A stretch of DNA of 51,336 bases from an uncultured Candidatus Actinomarina sp. (GTDB taxonomy: Bacteria > Actinomycetota > Acidimicrobiia > Actinomarinales > Actinomarinaceae), in assembly GCA_902565645.1 (NCBI GenBank), contig CACFFJ010000006.1, positions 1-51,336 on the forward strand. Direction: 5' to 3'. A program made the translations under genes and the position numbers. A model generated the notes under the pieces. It searched no databases. It had not been told where the DNA came from and was given only the letters and a program-made list of their open reading frames with translations. The number at the start of each line of letters is the position of its first letter. Within the stretch, counting starts at the first letter, position 1. Shown here one piece after another: positions 1 to 8,348 of this stretch.

Positions 1-2
1 TA

Positions 3-515
3 ACTGTTGTTAAAGCTAAACCTATTCAGAAATCTGTATCAGCTCCTGTAGATAAAGTAAATACTTGGCCTCATTTAATGCTCCCAGAATTTATTGCTGT
101 AATGGCTATGACAGCCTTTTTAATTTTTATAAGTGCAATATTACAAGCCCCTCTTCTTGAAGAAGCAAATCCAAACATTACACCCAACCCAGCTAAAGCT
201 CCATGGTATTTTCTAGGATTGCAAGAGGCTTTGTCTTATTGGGACCCCCAAATTGCTGGTGTTATGATTCCACTTGTAGTTGGAATGATTGGGTTTATGG
301 CAATTCCTTATGTTGACAGGAATCCTGAAAACAATCCCTCAAAAAGAAAGTATGCAATTATGATGTTTACTTTCTTCCTTTCTGGTGCAGCCACCTTAAC
401 AGTTATTGGCGTACTCTTTAGAGGACCTGGTTGGAACTGGACATATCCTTGGATTGATGGAATTTGGTTTGATGACTTACTGGACTGGGTTAACTTTTTA
501 GGAGACGGTCACTAA
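3..515 (+). CDS. Cytochrome b (C-terminal/subunit IV-like part) of a bc-type quinol:cytochrome c reductase, 5' partial
   Basis: Reading frame is open from nt 3 upstream of the listed Met at 78 (TVVKAKPIQKSV...); motif NPAKAPWYFLGLQEAL and several TM segments typical of cytochrome b C-terminal domain. Confidence 0.88.
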   Translation, partial: TVVKAKPIQKSVSAPVDKVNTWPHLMLPEFIAVMAMTAFLIFISAILQAPLLEEANPNITPNPAKAPWYFLGLQEALSYWDPQIAGVMIPLVVGMIGFMAIPYVDRNPENNPSKRKYAIMMFTFFLSGAATLTVIGVLFRGPGWNWTYPWIDGIWFDDLLDWVNFLGDGH

Positions 516-1393
516 TGGGCTTGGTAGAGATTTCATTTATCGCAATTGGTGTAGTAGGAGTATTAGGTGTTTTAGGTATGGTTGCTATTATCTCTGGAAG
601 AGCACCAAAAACTATAAATTGGCGAAAAAATGTAGACAAGAAAGCTTTAAAGGTTGATAAATCAAAGACTAGCTTCTTAGCCCCTGATGAACCCTCTTTA
701 ACAGAAGAGGAAAATATAGATGATAAAGATGCAGATGAAGAAAAATCAGAAGAAACAGATGGCTCAATTAAGATCGAAGAAAAAGTAATTTATGAGGAAA
801 TTTCAGAAGAAGAAGCAGGTATAACGAGAAGACAGTTTTTAACTAAAGCTCTTAGAATATCTTTTGGTGCATTTGCTGGAATACAAGCAATCTCTTGGCT
901 TGGATTTTTCTGGCCAAAAGTTTCGGGTGGTTTTGGTTCTAAAGTTGATGCAGGAAAAGTTGAAGATTTAAAAAAACAAATATTCCAAGCTGATGGATCA
1001 ATTATTCCTGCTTTTATACCTGAAGCAAGAGCTTATGTGTTGCCATTTGACACATCTAAAGCAACGGGTTCACAGTTTTCAGATGGTGGAACTATTGCAG
1101 ATGGGTTAGTGGCTTTATATCAAAGATGTGTTCACTTAGGTTGTAGAGTCCCTTGGTGCAACTCTTCACAAGGTTTTGAATGTCCTTGTCATGGTTCGAA
1201 ATATAATATGGTTGGTGAGTATTATGCTGGTCCAGCTCCACGAAACCTTGATAGATTTATAGTCAGCGTTAATGCAGCTGGAAAATTCATAATTGATACA
1301 GGAACAATAATTGAATCACCTAGAGCTTCTGGACTATCTGTAAAATATCCTCAAGGCCTTTCTTGCATAGCTTTAGCACCAACCGATGAGTAA
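515..1393 (+). CDS. Rieske iron-sulfur protein of bc complex
   Basis: CVHLGC...CPCHGS Rieske motifs; N-terminal TM, acidic linker, then ITRRQFL followed by a second TM. Confidence 0.93.
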   Translation: MGLVEISFIAIGVVGVLGVLGMVAIISGRAPKTINWRKNVDKKALKVDKSKTSFLAPDEPSLTEEENIDDKDADEEKSEETDGSIKIEEKVIYEEISEEEAGITRRQFLTKALRISFGAFAGIQAISWLGFFWPKVSGGFGSKVDAGKVEDLKKQIFQADGSIIPAFIPEARAYVLPFDTSKATGSQFSDGGTIADGLVALYQRCVHLGCRVPWCNSSQGFECPCHGSKYNMVGEYYAGPAPRNLDRFIVSVNAAGKFIIDTGTIIESPRASGLSVKYPQGLSCIALAPTDE

Positions 1394-1395
1394 AG

Positions 1396-2820
1396 ATGAA
1401 TAGTTCTATATTTGTTACTTTAATTTCACTCTCAATAATTGGAGCCCTTGCTTTCTTTGCTGCAGTTGGGTTTAGAGGATCGGGGAAAACCAAAGATGTA
1501 GCACCAAACTTAGAGCCATATAAGTCAGATGATGAGCTTGAAACAAAACACATGGATAAAACCTTATCGATAGCAGTGCTTCTAGCTTCTTTATTGACTG
1601 TAATGATTCCACTTTATTATTTAGGTGAGCAAAACAGGCAAGAAGAGTTTGTTGAATATTTTGATGAAGTTTCTATAGAAAGAGGAGAACACCTTTATGA
1701 AGAGTTTGGGTGCGGCAATTGCCACGGTGTAGACGGGGGTGGTGGCGCTGCTCCTTATGTGGAGAAAAGAAGTGGAGTAAGTGTTGTATGGGCAGCTCCT
1801 GCTATTAATAATGTTTTTTATCGATATGACGATGAAGAAATTAGGTATTGGTTAGTTTACGGAAGGGCAAACTCACCTATGCCAGCATGGGGCCTTGAGG
1901 GCGGCGGTCCTATGAATGATGGACAGTTAAGTGATTTGCTTGAATATCTTAGATATTTTCAAATATCACAACAGGAAGAATTACAAAACATAGAGATAAA
2001 TGTTAATTCAGCAATTTTGAGAATAGAAAACTCAACTTTACAAGTAGAAAGCGAAATAATTAAACAGAATCAATTAATTCAAGATATTAACGATGCACCT
2101 TCAAAACTACCGATAGTACAAGAAGCTGTTTTAGTCGTTTCAGGATTGATAGATAAAGAAACAGGAATTGATTCTGATGAGGATGGCTTGTTTGATTCAG
2201 CCGAGATAGAGCTATCCACTTATAGTGCTTCTATAGCAGAGAGTTTAGGAACACAGGCTTTGAACTTAAACCCTGAGGAAGAGGAATCTATACCAGGAAG
2301 GAAAGACTTAAGCATTGCGAAGGCATATCTATCAGCACTTCAATCAGATGAAATAAATCTTGGAATATTGGTTGAAGGTAAAGAGAAGTTTCTTAAAGAG
2401 GCTAGTGATGGATTAGTTTTCCTAGAAGCAGCACTAGAAAACAGTTTATGGAATGTAGATTATCAAGAGATCGCCGACAGAACATTTGAAGGAGACCTTG
2501 AGAAAGCAAAAAGATCAGTTGGTCTATTTAACGCATACTGTGCGAGGTGTCATACTGCAGGCTATTCAGCAGGTGCAGCCTATACAAAGAAGATAGCATC
2601 AGGAGGCCTAGGACCAGCTTTAAGATCTGGAAGAGCAAATATACAATTTAAAGCTCGTGAAGATATGGTTGACTTCATAATAAATGGCTCAGTTAACGGT
2701 AAAGGATACGGAGTTAATGGTGTTGGTGGTGGAAAAATGCCTGGATTTGGGGCTGTTCTTCCTGAATCTGATATAGGATTAATTGTAGATTATTTGAGAG
2801 GGATGATGCCTGATGCGTGA
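1396..2820 (+). CDS. Membrane-anchored diheme cytochrome c
   Basis: Two CXXCH motifs (CGNCH, CARCH), N-terminal TM, directly downstream of Rieske gene. Confidence 0.88.
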   Translation: MNSSIFVTLISLSIIGALAFFAAVGFRGSGKTKDVAPNLEPYKSDDELETKHMDKTLSIAVLLASLLTVMIPLYYLGEQNRQEEFVEYFDEVSIERGEHLYEEFGCGNCHGVDGGGGAAPYVEKRSGVSVVWAAPAINNVFYRYDDEEIRYWLVYGRANSPMPAWGLEGGGPMNDGQLSDLLEYLRYFQISQQEELQNIEINVNSAILRIENSTLQVESEIIKQNQLIQDINDAPSKLPIVQEAVLVVSGLIDKETGIDSDEDGLFDSAEIELSTYSASIAESLGTQALNLNPEEEESIPGRKDLSIAKAYLSALQSDEINLGILVEGKEKFLKEASDGLVFLEAALENSLWNVDYQEIADRTFEGDLEKAKRSVGLFNAYCARCHTAGYSAGAAYTKKIASGGLGPALRSGRANIQFKAREDMVDFIINGSVNGKGYGVNGVGGGKMPGFGAVLPESDIGLIVDYLRGMMPDA

Positions 2821-3181
2821 AATAATGAGATCGCTGCTTTCAGCTAACTTAGCTATTACCGGGGTTCTTTTATTTATTGGTTCAATACTTACTTTTTATG
2901 GGACAACTTTCTTACTAAATGCAACAAACCTCGGGAAAAGACTGGCCTTTCTTGTTGTTGGTGCTGGAACTTTTGGCTGGGGAATGATTAATTCCTTTTT
3001 ATTTATTTTGTATGCACCTAGAGGCCCTAAGCCAGCTGAGATTGATGGACTAAATGCCCTGGAAATAAGAATATTACCAATTACATTCTTTGTTGCTTCA
3101 ACCATTTTATTTATAATGTTTCTTCTAGCTCTAAATCGCTATGAGCAAGAAAAAGAAGAACTTGAACAATCTGACAGTTAA
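2813..3181 (+). CDS. Small membrane protein of unknown function in the bc-complex operon
   Basis: 122 aa, about three hydrophobic segments, overlaps the preceding gene by 8 nt. Confidence 0.7.
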   Translation: MREIMRSLLSANLAITGVLLFIGSILTFYGTTFLLNATNLGKRLAFLVVGAGTFGWGMINSFLFILYAPRGPKPAEIDGLNALEIRILPITFFVASTILFIMFLLALNRYEQEKEELEQSDS

Positions 3182-3211
3182 ATCTGATTAGACCTAAATA
3201 CAAATTCAATA

Positions 3212-3226
3212 TAGAATAGTTATATG
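3212..3226 (+). promoter_or_regulatory. Putative -10 element positioned for leaderless transcription of the SPFH gene
   Basis: TAGAAT-6 nt-ATG, no SD. Confidence 0.45.
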
Positions 3227-4168
3227 GAATCCATATTTACTTTAGTAAGAACAGTATTAACTGTTGCAATTATCCTTACAGTTGTATTTAGAATATTCAG
3301 AATTCTACGTCCATTTGAAAGAGGATTAGTTGAAAGATTTGGAAAATATAACAGAGAGGCATCTCCTGGTTTAAATATAGTAATACCTGGAATTGAAAAA
3401 TTAATAATTGTCGACATGAGAGAAGCAGTTATAGATGTTCCCCCACAGGAGGTAATTACAAAGGACAACGTCACAATAACTGTTGATGCAGTAATTTATT
3501 ATGAACCTACTGATCCTAAGAGTTTGGTGTATAACGTTGAAGACTTTATAACTGCTGCTACAAAACTTGCACAAACTAACCTAAGAAATGTAGTCGGTGA
3601 TCTTGAATTGGATGCGGCTTTAACTTCAAGAGAAACAATAAACACATCTTTAAAACTAATTCTTGATGAAGCAACGGATAAATGGGGTACTAGTGTTGTT
3701 AGGGTAGAGATACAAAGAATAGATCCTCCTCAAGACGTACAAGATGCAATGAATAAAGTCATGAAAGCTGAACGTGACAGAAGAGCAGCTGTTACAGAAG
3801 CTGAGGGAGAGAAAAGAGCAGCTATTCTTACTGCTGAAGGTGAGAGGCAATCACAGATATTAAGTGCAGAAGGTGAAGCAGAAGCACTTAAAGCAATTGC
3901 TGATGCACAAAAGTATGAAAAGGTAGCTGTTGCTGAAGGTGAGGCTGAGGCAATAGAGAAAGTTTATGCCGCAATTCATGAAGGTGATCCAACTAATGAT
4001 TTGATTGCAATTAAATATTTAGAGTCACTAGAAAAGGTAGCTGAAGGCAAAGCAACAAAGATATTCCTACCAGCTGACTTATCTGCAACTTTGGGAAGTA
4101 TTGGTGCAATCTCTGAGTTGTTTAAAGATGAAAAATCTTCAGATTCAAAAAAATCTACTAAAAAGTAA
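3224..4168 (+). CDS. SPFH/Band 7 (stomatin-like) protein
   Basis: N-terminal TM; RPFERGLVERFGKYNREASPGLNIVIPGIEK...DMREAVIDVPPQEVITKDNVTITVDAVIYY; Ala/Glu-rich coiled C-terminus. Confidence 0.93.
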   Translation: MESIFTLVRTVLTVAIILTVVFRIFRILRPFERGLVERFGKYNREASPGLNIVIPGIEKLIIVDMREAVIDVPPQEVITKDNVTITVDAVIYYEPTDPKSLVYNVEDFITAATKLAQTNLRNVVGDLELDAALTSRETINTSLKLILDEATDKWGTSVVRVEIQRIDPPQDVQDAMNKVMKAERDRRAAVTEAEGEKRAAILTAEGERQSQILSAEGEAEALKAIADAQKYEKVAVAEGEAEAIEKVYAAIHEGDPTNDLIAIKYLESLEKVAEGKATKIFLPADLSATLGSIGAISELFKDEKSSDSKKSTKK

Positions 4169-4750
4169 ATAAAACCCTATACAAATCAAAGATACACCGC
4201 ATAGTCTGTTTATTATTTTTTTTGTCTTCTCTGATGAATCGCTAAAAAAATAACTACTTAACAATGCATAGGCCATATCTCCACCAAAATTAATAAGAAC
4301 AGTTAAGATTCCTAAAAAAACTAATGAAGTAAATAGATTTTCATCGTAATTAGTTATAAAAATAGGTATTACAGATAAATATAGAACCCACATTTTTGGG
4401 TTTATTAAATTTACTTTAAGACCTGAATAGAAAGCTCCTTTTTCAGATTTTTTAGTTTCAATATCTTTTCTAGTTAATATCGACAAACCTTTATAGAGAA
4501 TAAAAACTGATCCGAAAAGATAAATTATTTGAAGAAAGATTGGGATAGCTGAGTATAAAAACGTAACAATTGAAGCAGAAATCAAAGCTAATATTAAACC
4601 TCCTAAAGCTGCTCCTCCTGCAACTTCAAATCCTTTTCTTCTAGAGTTTTGGATAGATTCATTTACAATCAAAGCAATAATTAAACCAGGACTAAAGGCA
4701 AAACTTGCCTGTACAACTATGAACTGAACAATAGATAAATCTGACAACAT
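4145..4750 (-). CDS. LysE family exporter
   Basis: 201 aa, about six TM; N-terminal SPGLIIALIVNESIQNSRRKGFEVAGGAALGG, INPKMWVLYLSVIP. Confidence 0.8.
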   Translation of the reverse strand: MLSDLSIVQFIVVQASFAFSPGLIIALIVNESIQNSRRKGFEVAGGAALGGLILALISASIVTFLYSAIPIFLQIIYLFGSVFILYKGLSILTRKDIETKKSEKGAFYSGLKVNLINPKMWVLYLSVIPIFITNYDENLFTSLVFLGILTVLINFGGDMAYALLSSYFFSDSSEKTKKIINRLCGVSLICIGFYLLFSRFF

Positions 4751-5736
4751 TAATTTAAACTTTTCTTTAATAAATTATAAAACATATCTTGGTGACATCT
4801 TTGAACGATTCTAACTTTTTCAGCTTCAGGCTCAAGATTAAAAAAATCAATAACACATCCACCTCTAGTCATGCCATCTCTTGTGTCTACTCTAATATTT
4901 GCAACCACATCCTCAGCTATAATTTCCTCATCAAGGAATACTGACATAGCTAGTGGATCAGGAAGGTCATATCCATCATGTCCAAATATATCTTTAATCA
5001 TTTCTCTCAATACAACTTGAATTTCATTAGTAAATTTTGAATATTTAGTTCCTATTTTTTCAATTTCATTAACTTTATCCTCATCAATCATTGCATCTAA
5101 AAGAGATGGATCCCAGCCAATTACAGTTATCGGAATTCCAGAATTGAGAACAATATCTGCTGCTTCTGGATCAACCCAAAAATTATATTCTGCAAATTTT
5201 GTAACATTTCCAAATGCATTTGAGCTACCTCCCATGATGTAGCAGTGTTTTATATTTTTTAATAGCTCAGGACTATCTAAAACTAATTTAGCGATATTAG
5301 TCAAAGGTCCCAGAGTAACTATTTCAACATCAGTTTCTTCAGAAAGAATTTTTTTATGAAAATCAAGAGCACTTACATCTGAAATTTTCTCTGTAGATGG
5401 TCTTAATCCTATATCCCCTAAACCGTCTACGCCATGAACATGCTGGGCTGATGTAGATGTATTTTTATAACTTAGAGCAATCTTATTTGCTTCTTCAGAT
5501 TCATGTACCTCTATATAGTCCCTCTCAAGTGGCTTTGAAGCACCTTTGTGGATTGGTATATTAACTTCACATAATTCATTTACATAAATTGTATTTAATA
5601 TAGCTTGGTTCAATGGAACGTTACCAGAGACTAAACTAACTCCTAAAATTTCTGATTCAGAAAGATTTCTATAAGCCATTAATAATGCGACTGCATCATC
5701 CGATCCTGTATCTGCATCAATTATTAATTTTCTCAT
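4750..5736 (-). CDS. Nucleoside hydrolase (inosine-uridine preferring family)
   Basis: N-terminal DADTGSDDAVALLMA, EIVTLGPLTNIA, YIMGGSSNAFGNVTKFAEYNFWVDPEAA. Confidence 0.93.
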   Translation of the reverse strand: MRKLIIDADTGSDDAVALLMAYRNLSESEILGVSLVSGNVPLNQAILNTIYVNELCEVNIPIHKGASKPLERDYIEVHESEEANKIALSYKNTSTSAQHVHGVDGLGDIGLRPSTEKISDVSALDFHKKILSEETDVEIVTLGPLTNIAKLVLDSPELLKNIKHCYIMGGSSNAFGNVTKFAEYNFWVDPEAADIVLNSGIPITVIGWDPSLLDAMIDEDKVNEIEKIGTKYSKFTNEIQVVLREMIKDIFGHDGYDLPDPLAMSVFLDEEIIAEDVVANIRVDTRDGMTRGGCVIDFFNLEPEAEKVRIVQRCHQDMFYNLLKKSLN

Positions 5737-6014
5737 TCAGATTTAGCCTTTTTTATTTCAGGGATACCTTGTTTCATATCCACATCAAGATCTTTATATT
5801 CATTCGCTATTTGATTACCTATTACAATTAACATCTCAAGAAACATTTCTTTCTTTCCAGACTTAGAACCAAAAGTTCTTGGGGAAATTTCAAATTCTTT
5901 TTTTATTTTTTCAAAAACCTCTAAACTTTCTTCTTTATTGAGATTTTCAACTATCTTTTTTTTAGCAATTGCTTCAAAACTTTTCCTATGACGCCTAGGT
6001 AATTCAAATTTCAT
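5733..6014 (-). CDS. Hypothetical protein (93 aa)
   Basis: ORF overlapping the nucleoside hydrolase start by 4 nt, same strand. Confidence 0.55.
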   Translation of the reverse strand: MKFELPRRHRKSFEAIAKKKIVENLNKEESLEVFEKIKKEFEISPRTFGSKSGKKEMFLEMLIVIGNQIANEYKDLDVDMKQGIPEIKKAKSE

Positions 6015-6027
6015 ATTTATATTCTAA

Positions 6028-6546
6028 CTATTCGAGACTTTTCTTTTGAAGAGATACTTCATAATCTTCGTCATATTTAACAGTGTCAATTTCAATAAAT
6101 CCAAAATTCTTATGAAAGTTTAATGAGGGAGTGTTCACAGTAGGCAATAAATTTATCTCTGCTGTTAAGTTTGCTATAGAATTATTTTTAGCAAAATTAA
6201 TAACGTTAGCATAAAGCTCACTTCCTAATTTATTATTTCTAAATTCAGAATTGATAGCAATTCGATCAATATACAGAAAATCATTCAATCGTTTACTAAT
6301 TTCTTTAAAATTTTTATGTTGTATTTCTTCCATATAAGAAATAGTTTTCTCAGTATCTTGAAAACAAATTACAAATCCAACTACCTTATTTTTAAAAATA
6401 ACACATTCGTTGTGGTCAGAATTTTCTACCGAATTTCTTAAGCCTTCTAATGATCTAGAACCTACTTCGGGTACATTCTCTTGATTAACTCTATGACACC
6501 CTTTAAGAAAACTTTCAATTATTGGAGAGTATTCGTAATTGTTCAT
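6028..6546 (-). CDS. GNAT family N-acetyltransferase
   Basis: GNAT-like IDRIAINSEFRNNKLGSELYANVINFA and LNFHKNFGFIEI. Start placed at MNNYEYS (6546), because the track extension to 6729 overlaps the divergent DDAH gene. Confidence 0.75.
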   Translation of the reverse strand: MNNYEYSPIIESFLKGCHRVNQENVPEVGSRSLEGLRNSVENSDHNECVIFKNKVVGFVICFQDTEKTISYMEEIQHKNFKEISKRLNDFLYIDRIAINSEFRNNKLGSELYANVINFAKNNSIANLTAEINLLPTVNTPSLNFHKNFGFIEIDTVKYDEDYEVSLQKKSLE

Positions 6547-6579
6547 GTATAAAAAATATACATTTAATAGAGAAAATTG

Positions 6580-6595
6580 TAAACTATGAATTATG
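6580..6595 (+). promoter_or_regulatory. Putative leaderless -10 for DDAH-like gene
   Basis: TAAACT-7 nt-ATG, no SD. Confidence 0.4.
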
Positions 6596-7393
6596 ACAAA
6601 CCACTCAGTACTAATGAGCTCACCAGAATATTTTAAAGTTGAGTATTCAATTAACCCATGGATGGTTGCTGGTGTTGAGGTAGATTTAGACCTCGCAAAA
6701 GAACAATGGAATAATTTAAAAGAAAGCATTGAGGCTGCAGGAGCTACAGTAGAAGTCGTTCCTCCGAGTGAGAAACACCCAGATCTCGTATTTACAGCTA
6801 ACTCAGGAATTTTAAACGGGAAAGATGTCTTGATAGCTAACTTTAAATATGAAGAAAGACGTGGGGAGGAGGAAATTTTTGCTAATTGGTTTGAAGAAAA
6901 TGGTTACAATGTTGGCAGGATTCCTTCTGAGTATAAATTTGAAGGCAGAGGCGACGCTTTTGTATATGGAGAATACTTAGTAGGAGCATATGGTATCAGA
7001 AGTGATAAAGAAGCATTACTTTATATAGCTGATGAATTTAATTTAACTCCAGTAATTGTGGAGTTAGTTAATGAAAAATTTTATCATTTAGATACTTGCT
7101 TTCAAAAACTTCCAACAGAGAACAATGATGCAATTTTCTACCCTAAAGCATTTAAGGATGAATCACTAAGTGAGTTTTCTCAATTCTTTAATTTAATTCC
7201 AGTTACTGAAGATGATGCAAATCAATTAGCTTGTAATGCAGTTGTTGTAAATGACACCGTAATCCTCCCTTCTGATGGAATTGAGGTAGCAAATAAAATT
7301 TCAGAACTAGGTGCCAATGTAGTGGTAGCAAATGTATCAGAATTTTTGAAATCAGGCGGGGCATGCCAATGTTTAGTTATTGCTTTAGATTAA
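6593..7393 (+). CDS. Dimethylarginine dimethylaminohydrolase/amidinotransferase-family protein
   Basis: VLMSSPEYFKVEYSINPWM, NSGILNGKDVLIANF, HLDTCFQKLP, C-terminal GGACQCLVIALD with candidate catalytic Cys. Confidence 0.85.
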   Translation: MTNHSVLMSSPEYFKVEYSINPWMVAGVEVDLDLAKEQWNNLKESIEAAGATVEVVPPSEKHPDLVFTANSGILNGKDVLIANFKYEERRGEEEIFANWFEENGYNVGRIPSEYKFEGRGDAFVYGEYLVGAYGIRSDKEALLYIADEFNLTPVIVELVNEKFYHLDTCFQKLPTENNDAIFYPKAFKDESLSEFSQFFNLIPVTEDDANQLACNAVVVNDTVILPSDGIEVANKISELGANVVVANVSEFLKSGGACQCLVIALD

Positions 7394-7397
7394 GTTT

Positions 7398-7835
7398 ATG
7401 AAATTATTCAAAGCCATTTTATGGCCAATTAAAAAGGTAATATTTTTCCCCTTAAAAATATTTTTCTACACTGTATTAATTTTTATAATAATTGTTTTAT
7501 TTTTTCAATACAGAAAGAACTATGACGTAGATGTCAGTCCCTTAACCGTAAATGAATATGAAAACTGTATTGCTGTTATTGAAGACTATGATGTAACCAT
7601 CTCTTTACTTTCAGACTATATAGACAATTTAGATAGTGAACAACAGTCCTTTCTCTATAACAATCTTCCTGGACCTTTAAGTGTTTTAACAAAACCTCAA
7701 GAGATAACTCAAGACGATTTTCAAAATGTAAGAACATTTCTAAAATATTATTTACAAGCCGGTCGTTTTCCAGGAATTGGTGGGAAAGCGTTATCACCTC
7801 AAGCATCTAGTTTGTGTAGAGGTGGATTAAGTTAA
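7398..7835 (+). CDS. Hypothetical membrane-anchored protein
   Basis: 145 aa, single N-terminal TM. Confidence 0.55.
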   Translation: MKLFKAILWPIKKVIFFPLKIFFYTVLIFIIIVLFFQYRKNYDVDVSPLTVNEYENCIAVIEDYDVTISLLSDYIDNLDSEQQSFLYNNLPGPLSVLTKPQEITQDDFQNVRTFLKYYLQAGRFPGIGGKALSPQASSLCRGGLS

Positions 7836-8303
7836 ATCTTCTACTCGTCCTTGAGTTAGTTCAATTAAAGAATTAGGTGTTAGGAAAAATTTAGACACTC
7901 TATTCCCAGCTCCAATAAATATTTTCTCCCTACGTAATACATTTTCATCAATAAAGATATTTATTTCTTGGGGTAGGCCTAAAGGACTAATCCCTCCATA
8001 AATTTGCTTTGTAACTTCTTCAGCTTCCTCTTTTGAAGCAAAACTAACCTTTTTAGAACCCATTGCCATTTTTGCTTTGTGATTAACATCTAATCTGGTT
8101 GAACCTAATACGCAAAATAAAGTATAAAATTCCTTTGGTTTTTTTGATTTTATTAAAATTGCATTGCAAGAATCCTCAATCTTGTGACCATAATGATCAC
8201 AAAAGCTTTGAGTGTCTGAAAATTCATCCTTACATTCAAAAACTTCTAATTTATCTAGGTTGCTTTCGTAGATATTTTTTACAGTTTCATGGAGTTCAAC
8301 CAT
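7827..8303 (-). CDS. YbaK/EbsC-type aminoacyl-tRNA deacylase-like protein
   Basis: LGSTRLDVNHKAKMAMGSKKVSFASKEEAEEVTKQIYGGISPLGLPQEINIFIDENVL. Start placed at MVELHE (8303), 7 nt after a TATCAT hexamer. Confidence 0.82.
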   Translation of the reverse strand: MVELHETVKNIYESNLDKLEVFECKDEFSDTQSFCDHYGHKIEDSCNAILIKSKKPKEFYTLFCVLGSTRLDVNHKAKMAMGSKKVSFASKEEAEEVTKQIYGGISPLGLPQEINIFIDENVLRREKIFIGAGNRVSKFFLTPNSLIELTQGRVEDLT

Positions 8304-8316
8304 AAACATAATGATA
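8301..8316 (-). promoter_or_regulatory. Putative leaderless -10 for YbaK-like gene
   Basis: TATCAT-7 nt-ATG on the minus strand. Confidence 0.4.
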
Positions 8317-8333
8317 TCTTTAAAATTATAAGT

Positions 8334-8348
8334 TACAATTTCTGTATG
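8334..8348 (+). promoter_or_regulatory. Putative leaderless -10 for tryptophanase-family gene
   Basis: TACAAT-6 nt-ATG, no SD. Confidence 0.45.

Noticed and set aside
1320-1553. Minus-strand ORF (77 aa) over the Rieske/cytochrome c junction
   Set aside because: Antisense to two well-supported genes; no recognisable domain. The same applies to the other antisense ORFs in the track (e.g. 2896, 3220, 3656, 12996, 13049, 13434, 16225, 29592, 33254, 35020, 36721, 38437, 38841, 39041, 42730).
6547-6729. 61-residue N-terminal extension of the GNAT ORF
   Set aside because: Overlaps the divergent DDAH gene and its promoter; a GNAT start at 6546 fits the intergenic region.
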